Source: Flectonema sp. DT1601
Lineage: Eukaryota > Euglenozoa > Diplonemea > Diplonemida > Diplonemidae
DNA length: 64,000 nucleotides
Direction of reading: 5' to 3'
Assembly: GCA_964019425.1 (NCBI GenBank)
Contig: OZ025781.1
Location: forward strand, 998,501-1,062,500
The translations under genes were made by a program, and so were the position numbers. This document shows positions 55,103 to 64,000 of this stretch, piece by piece; positions within the stretch are counted from its first letter, which is position 1; each line of letters begins with the position of its first letter. The notes under the pieces were generated by a model. It did no database searches. It saw only the letters and a program-made list of their open reading frames with translations, and was not told where the DNA came from.

Positions 55103-55923
55103 TCACTCATCATAGTCGCCCTTGGGTTTCCTTTTCAGGTATTCATCATTCTCATACCATTCCTCATAAAAAGTAAATCTAAACATCCGAGGTTTAGGAC
55201 CCTCATCTGGAGGCTCACCATCCAATAGTATATCAGGACTGTTGAAAGGTGGGTAACCAGAGCCGTTTATAAGCAATCCTTGTCCGTAATCTGTACCAAA
55301 CCAAAAATTAAAACCTGGAATATAATAAAAGGGATGAAATCTATCTTTCATATCTTCAATGTTCACACCAGCTTCAGGATCAAGCTGTTTTATGATTATT
55401 ATTTTGTTTGATTCGAAAAAAAAAAATATTAAAAAAAAAAAAAAAAAAAAGAAAGAAAGAATAAGGTACGTACCGTAAAATAATATGCCACGGAAAGACC
55501 AAATAAAATAGATAAGCTGTTTGATACTCCACGAGCAGCTCTTGATCGGAAAGTTCGATGTCGTTTCGGTGCTCGAATATCCTGCATTAGACCTTGCCAA
55601 CGATGGTCTTTGTTGATAGGAGAGAGTAACGAACTTCCATAAATACCGTACTCGACAGTTCTACGAGCGAGTTCTGCTTTAGGTAATTGGTCTCTCAAAG
55701 TCTTTCTTCGAGAGCTTCGTTCCGGAACGAAGACTTCCCTCATGTGCTTTTGATACATGTCATACTTTTCAGTAATATGCGCATGTGCTGTTTCTGGATT
55801 TACAGTAAGTGGTGGTTTCGTAGTTGGAATCGCTTCGGTTATCTCTTTTGAACTTTCATTGCAGTACCTTCTCTGCGTTCGAATACCCACCGCGGTGATT
55901 CGTGAGATGACCCCGCTTCTCAT
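55103..55923 (-). CDS. mitochondrial-looking single-TM protein, 2 exons, unknown
   Basis: Exons 55474-55923 and 55103-55384, separated by an 89-bp intron (donor GTACGT, long T tract, AAACAG), give 243 residues. The N-terminus MRSGVISRITAVGIRTQRRY is a typical mitochondrial presequence. A hydrophobic segment SILFGLSVAYYF near 140-149 spans the exon junction. The C-terminal part is aromatic and acidic (FHPFYYIPGFNFWFGTDYGQ, FTFYEEWYENDEYL). Layout resembles small accessory subunits of inner-membrane complexes, but I cannot name the family. The phase-0 junction and the change of a Phe-rich frame into this one make the intron well supported. Confidence 0.7.
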
Positions 55924-56585
55924 ATTTTGAAACCTGCTTTAGGAATTTAAAACTTAAATTATTAAACAAGACCTAAATCGTAAAAATTATTTTTTGCCCT
56001 GAACTGAAAATCAAGCATCAATCTAACAAGTAGCCAAAGTCTGACTAAATAGAGGCCACGTTTTAGTTGACAAGAGATCATAAAATAACAAATCAGGCTC
56101 AAGAGAGATAAGAAGAATATCAGCAAAAACAGCAGCTGTAAAGTCCGAATGATTGCTTTTAAAGAGGAACGATTTTTTTTTTTTTTTTCTTTCTTCAAAA
56201 CACAACTAAAATAATAAACGAGAGTCCCATTGCGAGATCCTCATCAACGTGACTGGCGGGTTTTTTCTTTTTTTTTTCCCGAACGAACGTTAACAGTAAG
56301 TTTTATCACGTTTAAAATCTTAAGAACGAATAATGAAAATGAAAACATCATCAGCAGCGATAAGGACAAGAAGAATATCAGCAAACAGTAGCTGTAAAGA
56401 CTGCTATTTGTGATGAGGACACGGTCTCTTTTTTCTAAACACAACTAAAATTAAGAAAGTAGCTACCCATACTTCCTGATAACAAGAGTACGAACAACAC
56501 CATTCACACAGTACGCAGACTACTTATTCTTAAAACAGATTAGAGAGCTCCCGAATGCCAATTTTCTTGGCACAACAGATAGTCT
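55924..56585. repeat. spacer with a diverged ~110-bp duplication
   Basis: 56098-56212 and 56354-56452 share GAAGAATATCAGCAAA, AGCTGTAAAG, and an ending ACACAACTAAAAT. No gene. Confidence 0.55.
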
Positions 56586-58903
56586 TCACGAAGGCGCATC
56601 TAAGTTAGAAAGTATTTTCTGACAAGTACTTCCCATTGACGGATGATGTCGGGATGCAAATTCAACAAACGCGATTCCCTTGTTATGTCGAATAAGACGA
56701 GCAGCAGAGAAGTGAGATGACAAGTTAGCTAACGCAGTGAGCCCAGGAGATACAATTACTGAAGATACCTTCAATTCCCACAAAGCATCAATAATGTATT
56801 GCACGGCGTTGTAATCACTGCAAAGTTGTTTATTGACTTCAGACTCCGATAGAACTGATAACAATATTAAGAGCTGCTTGTGAAGTTCAAAACAGGGTCG
56901 TTTGTTTTCCGAATTCGTCAGATTTTGTTTCCCAACCAAAACAATAACAGGGATACAGCTTCCTAACTTGTCAACGTTGCAAACTGCAGCGAGGCTGTTT
57001 TTTTTTTTTTTTTCTTCTTCTTCTTTTGATAACTCTACCACGAAAACTCAATAACAAAGTAACAGAAAGAGAGAGACATACCTGACTAAAACTTTTGTAG
57101 TATCAGTGATGGTTGGAAACAGTCGGAGAGAACGTGCGATACCCTCGAGAAATTTGAGCTCCAGAAGCTCACACATTGCTGAAGGGATGACAGATATTTG
57201 GAGTATCAACTCCATTACTTTTATATGAACAGATTGTTGTGTATTACGACGAAGAACTTCTTTAATAGAGGAATACCCTCCATAATCTGATATTATTGAT
57301 GGGTCAGGTGTGAGGAGGAGTGCGAGTGCTGCAAGACAGGTTTCCGCTACTTCTGATGAGGATGGATAATATCGAAGAGCAGCGAATAGACTTGTGACAC
57401 ATCCAACAGCTATCAAGTCAGGTACTCTACTCTCGTCTTTTGCAAGTTCCCAAATTAACTTTGAGCTGGTTGTAAATACAAATTCTGTTACGCTATCTGT
57501 TGACATCGCGTCGACTGCTGCTTGTGCACCTCCTTCTCGAAACACAAAATTGCTGTTTGTCTTAGCAAGCTCACCAAGTAGAATAGAAAGCTGTCCATAC
57601 AAAGTAACATTACATTGAAAGAATAGCATCGCCTCGCACATTGTTCGGACTTCTCCTTTTTTAACACCTCGTTGTTGAGCACATCCTCTATACGCACCCA
57701 GCACTGATGAAACTCCTTGTATTACTACTGAGCTTATTGTTGGATTCCTGTTTTTTAGGTATTTACAAAATAACTTTTTCCACACATCTTAAACAACTAA
57801 CAGACACAAAGACATACATTGGATGATTCTTCTTCGCCTCAGTCAATGCGGAAACAATAGCACTCCAATTAAAATGTTCGTGAATATCGATGTCAGTTGT
57901 ACTGGTAAGCTGTGTTAATAATAGATTATGATTGCATTTCTTTTGTATATCCCTCCCATTATAAGATGCCGTGACATACCTGAGTTAGAACTCTACAACC
58001 ATCCTGTTGCAGTGAAAGGTTTCCCGTGTTTGATGACATCACACGGAGAACAATGTCAATTCCGTTTTGTTCTGTGAAGATGACTTTGCTTCGATAATCC
58101 GTAGTGAGAGTTGACAGTAATCTAATCCCCTCAACAAGTATCTCATTTATGTATGCAAACGCGGTGAGTATTCTAAAGAGAAGTGAGAATATCGCCTCAT
58201 CAATAAAAATCATTTGAATCTGAGAGTTTCCTTGACAAAGAGACGCAAACACCTTCAACGCACAAGTGATAATTTCGACTCTAAGCTCAGATCCTCTAGG
58301 AGTATTATGCGTAGTAGCACTACCCGTGTATGATTTACAAGACGTGTTTGTATTGTCACGTTCAGACGGAGTCAAGCTAGTTTGATCAGGTGGTATACTA
58401 ACTTCACGTTGAACAGGATCGTCATCAGTTCCGACTAAGTTACCAATTGAGTTTAAAAGTTGTGAAATGATATCAAGACGGCCTAGTTCTGTTTGATACT
58501 CAAAGGCTATCATTGATAAATATCGAAACGATTGACTCTGAACAGACAAATCATTAGCAAATGATGTTATGATAGCAACAAGTGTTAAAGGCGGAGTGTT
58601 CTCTCCGATATCAATTTCTAACGTATCGATGTCTAACTCGCTTCGAATACTTCCAGGGAGTGACGGAAGTGATTGAGCAACGACTTCTTCAAGTCGTTGT
58701 TTTTCTTCATTATCTTTTTCAGCCTCATCGATGTTATCAGTCGAGACTAAACCTTTGTCATTATTAACAATCAAATCCGGTTCGTCTCCACCAATAGTAA
58801 CCTTCGTAAAAGCTGCCGGTAAATGAGTTATTACTACCCGATGATCAGCTACTGAGGTCGGATAGTCTTCTCTTTCTCTGTCCTTCCCATTCACACAGCC
58901 CAT
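56586..58903 (-). CDS. armadillo-repeat protein with N-myristoylation signal, 4 exons
   Basis: Exons 57980-58903, 57818-57909, 57082-57747 and 56586-56994 give 696 residues; introns are 70, 70 and 87 bp, all GTATGT donors with CAG acceptors, and all phases match. The N-terminus MGCVNGKDRE is a classic N-myristoylation plus palmitoylation (MGC) signal, so the protein is likely membrane-tethered. A disordered acidic/Ser-rich region to about 90 is followed by helical ARM/HEAT-type repeats (TCALKVFASLCQGNSQIQ, RLLSTLTTDYRSKVIF, GLTALANLSSHFSAARLIRH). Repeats of this kind are protein-binding platforms; the partner is unknown. This layout (MGC + ARM) is reminiscent of Vac8-like proteins but orthology is not claimed. 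Confidence 0.8.
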
Positions 58904-59152
58904 GTTTCTTAATACTCATCAATGAGTGAATTGGGGGGACTGATAAAAAGTAGACTTCAATATCGTTGATCACTGTTAGTTCATTAAATGCTGCTGATGA
59001 AAAAAAAAATTATATAATTTAAAAATTATTAATTTACGTAAGAAAGAGACAATAGGCATCCTTTCCTGCAAGGACGACTTTTCTACTCCGCACAGCAGTA
59101 AATAAATGAAAAAAGATTTTTCGTGTTGAATTTGTTGTAGAATTTCTGAATA

Positions 59153-59183
<31 letters not shown>

Positions 59184-61715
59184 CAGAGAGGATTATTGTT
59201 AATAGAACGATGACCTTCTTCACAACTAAAGATAGAAAAGGTTTAAAGCAATGTCATAGTCGGCAGCAATCAACCAATCAAAAGTTGTTGCGCACAACCA
59301 GCTGCTTCTATTTTTTTTAACCAAAGCTAAGATTGGCAGCAACAGAATAATCGCGCGGCAAATTCTTAACTCGTCGAAAAAAAAAGGTCTCCTTTCCTTC
59401 GCCTCTTTAGCGTGCGCAATAGTACAACGCAGAGGGAAATACATTCATAATATATAAAAAACAGATATATACCAAGGCAAACAACAATTTTATCACCGAC
59501 AGTTGGTTGATAATTGACTAATAAGTTTTTTCATCATAAAAAAAAAACAAAACTCAATTCTTAGTAGGAGATATATTAAAATGAAAAATAATTTCCTCAG
59601 CTGACAGAAGCCGGGGAAAAAACAATTATTTTATTTTGTTTGTAAAAATAATTGAACTAATAAATTAAGTTGCACTCTAAGATAGACGTTATAACTACCT
59701 GCTTATATGACTGCAAGCAATTTAATAAACACATTGTCTCTAATTCGACCTCTTTTTTTTTTTTTTTTTTTTTTTTTCATTTTCTCTAGGAATTTACGTT
59801 AATCCTACAAGCGCCCTACACGCCCTCCAAATTGTAGGGCACTTCCATCTATGTTATTTATTTATTTATTTTTTTTTTTTCCCCCTGCTGCAAAAGTTGA
59901 AGGTGGATATTTCTCGGAAGCCAGGAGGAAAAAAAAAAAAAACGAATAGCCGTTTTAGAAACTAAGTAATCTTTTTCTCCCTAGTAAGGAAGTCGATTAG
60001 GAATCAAAAAAAATAAAAAAAAAAAGAAGAAGAAGAAGAAAAATAAATCCAATCCTACACACAACAAGCAGCAAGAACCCACTTGAGCTAACCAGAGCTA
60101 ACAACACATAGAATAGATTAGATTAAGAAAACAAGTAGGCTAGGAGATAACAAAGCTGTTCTCGAATTCCAGTGGCAGATGCGCTACGATTTTAGAATTG
60201 TTGTAGCCTTTTAGCTATGCAGCCAATACGTGGAAAATAGAACATTTGACATTTGCTTCAAAAAAAAAAAAAAAAATTATTTTAAATTAAAAAAAGAAAA
60301 TGGAACAGCAGTTCCTGTCACAAGATCAGTCTTCTAAAGCAAAGAGAAGATGAATGAAGTTAAAAAAGGTTAGTAAGGAAGAGAAGAGGAGGACCAGCAG
60401 TTGACCAGAAACAGATCTGTCACCTGAATCTTTGTCATAGCTTCAAACAGGGTCAGGACAATTAGTAGAACAAATTAATTTTTAATAAAAAAAAATAAAA
60501 AAAAAATAGTAAATCTCGAAATGCCCCGATCATGTCAGCTGACCAACAATCATTACTAGCCAGCAGTATATAGGATTTGTATTTCCCGAGTTTTTTTTTT
60601 TTTTTTTGTTTTTTTCTTTGGGAAAAAATATAAATATAGACTGGGCTATCCACAAGGTTAGCCACAACCACCGAAAACGACGATGTCACTTGACGCAAAA
60701 GACTAAGCGGAAAGTTATCTGCTCTCTGCATGAAGCGACTTGTCTCGTCGGTTATTGCAGGTGTGTCTAAATTCTGATTTTTCATTGGTGTTTTGGTGCG
60801 ACATGCCAATGAGTTTAGATTTTCACACTTTGATAATATTCCTCACAAACACATTCAGTTATAATCATCGTTGTGGCAATGCAAACATTTCCCTTAACAA
60901 TTCAATGCACAAGTTAATTTTTTTTTTTTTTTTTTTCGCGCAAAAAAAGTAAAAAATTTAAAAAAATTTCCAAACTCAACTGGAAATGCAACAAAAAAAA
61001 ACAAAGAAACAAAAAATAAAAAAAATAAAACCTATAGTTGGTTTCAGAAAGCCGTTCGAGTAATGTACACTATGCAACTACAGTTTTTAACTGGTCAGGT
61101 CTACTATGATGCGCGCATCGTTTACTTTATTTCGTTATTCATCAGTAGTGAGCCATCACAGTATACTAAGCTTTCTTTATGTAGCTCAGAGTGTAAAGCT
61201 TCAAGTGTTTTTTTCTCGTTTTCATTTTTTTTTTCTTTTTTTTTAAATTTATTGAGGAGAGAACAGAATTAGAACGCAACAAAAGAAGATAATAAAGTTT
61301 TTTTTTTCTCTGGAAACAGAGGTTTATTATAGAAAAAAAAAGGAATTATGGGAAGAAAAAAAAAATTCCAAGACGTATCCCATTCTTTACGCCACTACCC
61401 ACCTTTTGAGTTCAGAATAGCAAAAATAACATGCTTTCAAAACACGTAAGAAACATGAAGCAAGAGCAATACTATTATTAACAAACAAAAGGTCATTCTT
61501 ATGATCTGCTTACACAACAGAAACAGTAAGAGGGGCTGCAAGAATAGACTAGTCTGCACTCTAGTAGGCAAGAACTGACCACATAAGAGAACGCACTAAA
61601 AATGCTAAATAAGAGAACGAAGAAGAGAGGAAGACGAACATCTCTCACACTATTACTTTGTAGTACTAGAGGAGAGTAATTCAAAAAGCTGAATAGTTGA
61701 GACAAGGTGAGGATG
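58904..61715. other. long low-complexity spacer
   Basis: The longest gene-free stretch of the right half. It holds very long T/A tracts (for example 59155-59183, 59752-59777, 59870, 60595 and 60916). No coding, tRNA or repeat-element signature that I can support. CAGCTG hexamers occur at 59300, 59598 and 60536. Confidence 0.5.
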
Positions 61716-62930
61716 TTAAAGGGCTGTGTGGATCCCTTCAGCAGCAGCGACCTTAACAACCCGCCAAGTATCAACAGCTGGATTATGAGCCAGAATAGTT
61801 ACGGAACAATTAGGAATAGCAGACGAGTACCCGACTACTGATGTAAGTAGCGACGATATAACTCCTCCGTGTGTGAACACAGCGATATTGCTTCCGAGGA
61901 TAGTCGAGTCACTGAGAGCAGATAACGCTCTCGACGTGACATCAGCATGGGATTCACCTCCAGGCCATGGAGTATTGTAATTCATTGTTTTTCTGAAGGT
62001 ATTAATTTGAGGATCAGATGCATATTTTCCAGAATACGTTCCGAGATCAGTTTCCATAAGTCGTTCGTCTTCAAGTTGTACGTCAGTATGTATTGAGTTA
62101 CCAAGAGCAATGCTTGCAGTATCAGTTGCTCTTCTTAATGGTGATGATACTATAGCATCGTAGAGTGACGGTTGTAATACTTTTCGAAGATGACTCGCTT
62201 GTAACTTTCCATTATCACTGAGAGTGGTATCACGTTGACCTTGTAAACGGTGAATAGAATTCCAATTAGTCTCACCGTGTCTTATTAAGTGAAAAAATAC
62301 TTCTTCTCCATCATCGACTATCTCTTCACCCCCCCGTTTCTTTGTCGCTGAGAGGACAGCTGAAGTCGGAGCCCAGAGAGTTCTTCCATTTCCGAATCTT
62401 ATTTTAATTGTCAGAGTGCTGTCATCTATTTCTTCTACTTCACCACGCTTTCCAACATACTTCACAGCAGCTTTAATCCAAGTTAAGGATTCACATTCAT
62501 AATAAGCAGTCTCTACTTGCTTTAGATCTTGAATAATACTTACCCAGTCTCCTATAGTGTAATGTTCTTTTGGAATACCGATTTCAGTCTGTTTTCGTTT
62601 TCGTAATAAAGTATATAAATTACTACAACTAGACGTTGAAGATTTATATGAATCAGTTCCACTGATGGTACGAGGGAAAACTGTTTCGCTTTGTGTTGAT
62701 GAAGTGCAAGCTGATAATGTACTTATGTGTCGCAGTAAGAGAGTTGGTGAACCGGTTGAATCTGAAGACTGCTGCTCCTGTAATTTTTCAATAACTGGAG
62801 TGCATTCACTTTCAGCATCTTCGTACATATTCCATTGTAGTGATGTCATTCTACTAAAGTTCACTCGATCATAATCAAATCCTTTCATGTATTTACCTTT
62901 TGAACACCTTCGTTTCATTTTATTATGCAT
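61716..62930 (-). CDS. histidine phosphatase (PGAM/F26BPase superfamily) with N-terminal extension
   Basis: A 404-residue protein. The C-terminal half (about 210-395) is a branch-1 histidine phosphatase: LIRHGETNWN (catalytic His 218), RLQGQRDTTLSDNGKLQA, SSPLRRATDTA, ETDLGTYSG, PWPGGES (322-327) and FTHGG (His 354). These residues support phosphomonoesterase activity, but the substrate cannot be told. Residues about 120-195 form a small beta-rich unit (YTIGDWVSIIQDLKQ, GKRGEVEEIDDSTLTI) recalling MIB/HERC2 or SH3-like domains. The first 110 residues are Ser/Thr-rich and probably disordered. The start ATG at 62930 could be replaced by later Met residues (5, 15 or 28). Confidence 0.8.
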   Translation of the reverse strand: MHNKMKRRCSKGKYMKGFDYDRVNFSRMTSLQWNMYEDAESECTPVIEKLQEQQSSDSTGSPTLLLRHISTLSACTSSTQSETVFPRTISGTDSYKSSTSSCSNLYTLLRKRKQTEIGIPKEHYTIGDWVSIIQDLKQVETAYYECESLTWIKAAVKYVGKRGEVEEIDDSTLTIKIRFGNGRTLWAPTSAVLSATKKRGGEEIVDDGEEVFFHLIRHGETNWNSIHRLQGQRDTTLSDNGKLQASHLRKVLQPSLYDAIVSSPLRRATDTASIALGNSIHTDVQLEDERLMETDLGTYSGKYASDPQINTFRKTMNYNTPWPGGESHADVTSRALSALSDSTILGSNIAVFTHGGVISSLLTSVVGYSSAIPNCSVTILAHNPAVDTWRVVKVAAAEGIHTAL

Positions 62931-64000
62931 TTACGTATCGGATAGCCTTGGTTTGGTTTTTTTATTTATTATTTGAACACAAACGTATTAATAAACTGTG
63001 ATGAGAGAGAAGATAAACCGTCTAAGTTAACTTTACACTAAGTCATATCGCTACTGCAAGACATTGAACTGCGTGTCTAAGGGGAGTAACTTGATACTGT
63101 GATTAAATATAAAGCAACTTGAAACTGGCTAAAACGAATATAGGGGTTCGGCCAAACCCCTGGTTGCAATGAAAAGAGACCAACAGTTGGTTTCGATAAA
63201 ATTCCCACATGTGCTGCTAAGGGGAGGAACGAAATCATTTTATTTTGAAAAACCCAATTCCGAACTACTACGAGGCATTAAAAAAAAAAAAAAAAAAAAG
63301 CTAAGGCAACGTTGTACGCGCTATTTGATGTAGAGAGAGAAAAGGAATAACCCGTCGCTATTGCCTACAGCAACGTGTTGTGTCTGCCATCTCTGTACGA
63401 CACCACAAACAGGTATTCTCATCTCTTCGAATTTAAAAAAAGAGGGAGAAAATGTGTATTTCTATTGGTGCTGAAAAGCAACTATAAATTTTTTTTTTGC
63501 ATGTTACTTTATGTGTGGATTATCAGACAATGTAACTTGCGAAGGTGAGGAAGGGACGGGTTAGGACCACCAACGAGAACACGAGAACACCTCCAATCTC
63601 GGACTATTTTATTAGTTTCGGCACAGGCCACCTTGTCCGGTATATATTTGAGTGTGTGTGTAAATAAATAATTAAAAAAAAATATCTTATTGACCAGCCC
63701 AACATTAAAGGGTCGAGTTCAAAACAAATAAAAAAGTAAGAAATACAACACACTAATAAAAGAAGAGGAAGGAGTTTTTTTTTTCACAGGGTGTTCGTGA
63801 GCGCGGAAACACGCGCAGGACGATCTTTAATTCGCTTTTCAACCCTCCAATTAACAATGACGTACCACAGTTTCTTTAAGTAGTCAATCACATCTCATTA
63901 AAGTGTCAACAGTCAGTAGGAGGACTCTAAAACGATAAATTATTTTCTGCTACGTTTCGAAAGAAAAAATTCAAAAAAAGGCAAATGTAAAGCAATAAAA
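62931..64000. other. spacer at right edge
   Basis: AT-rich, with A19 near 63280. Contains dispersed repeat copy B (63090-63205). No gene; the 5' neighbour lies outside the window. Confidence 0.5.
63090..63205. repeat. dispersed repeat, copy B
   Basis: Diverged copy of 29820-29910. Includes GGGGTTCGGCCAAACCCC, a small inverted repeat with a T-arm-like look that copy A has partly lost. The GC-rich hairpins beyond copy A are absent here. Confidence 0.7.

Noticed and set aside
58904-61715. Several short plus-strand ORFs as hidden genes
   Set aside because: All are below about 75 codons, rich in Phe/Lys from homopolymers, and lack domains or splice partners.
63126-63205. tRNA gene suggested by A-box- and B-box-like sequences
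   Set aside because: The boxes are only about 8-12 bases apart and no acceptor or anticodon stem can be drawn.

Overview
This is AT-rich nuclear DNA from a eukaryote. The genes are closely spaced and separated by spacers full of long A/T homopolymers. Introns are few and very short: the ten I could place by reading frame and family alignment are 63-89 bp, mostly with GTATG/GTGTG donors and CAG/TAG acceptors. The host gene set is ordinary eukaryotic (CCDC47, USP32-type protease, Rab14, MFSD5, DDX10/Dbp4, STE11-type kinase, PPR protein). Every gene I can support, about 20 of them, plus both retroelements and the pseudogene, reads on the minus strand. That one-way layout, and splice-acceptor-like pyrimidine-CAG tracts just upstream of several start codons, recall euglenozoan-style gene clusters with spliced-leader trans-splicing. 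No spliced-leader gene was identified, so the lineage is left open.

Layout: 1-6.2 kb holds a truncated MAP3K-like kinase, CCDC47 (3 exons), a ubiquitin-like/ankyrin protein and a PPR protein. 6.2-28.7 kb is an accessory, duplicated region. It has three near-identical copies of a GT61-type glycosyltransferase whose stalk is an 18-bp minisatellite encoding Asn-x-Thr sequons. Between them lie a CCDC47 exon fragment, an ammonium-transporter pseudogene, a ubiquitin-like/LRR gene, a Penelope-like reverse transcriptase element with a hammerhead-ribozyme-like core, a 5'-truncated RNase H-bearing LINE, and 2.5 copies of a ~0.55 kb tandem repeat. 28.7-30.8 kb is a spacer with strong GC-rich hairpins.

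30.8-63 kb is ordinary host sequence: a cysteine-rich type I membrane protein, a 1486-residue TPR/IQ-repeat protein, two nearly identical four-TM claudin-like genes, a DDX10-like helicase, a small Cys-rich ORF, an MFSD5-like transporter, Rab14 (2 exons), a USP32-like protease (3 exons, CaaX end), a cytochrome b5 domain protein, a mitochondrial-looking membrane protein (2 exons), a myristoylatable ARM-repeat protein (4 exons) and a histidine phosphatase.

The most unusual points are the hammerhead-like core in the Penelope-like element, the mosaic GT61 copies with variable sequon arrays, the strict one-strand layout and the stacked hairpins near 29.9 kb. I saw no rRNA, tRNA or CRISPR array.
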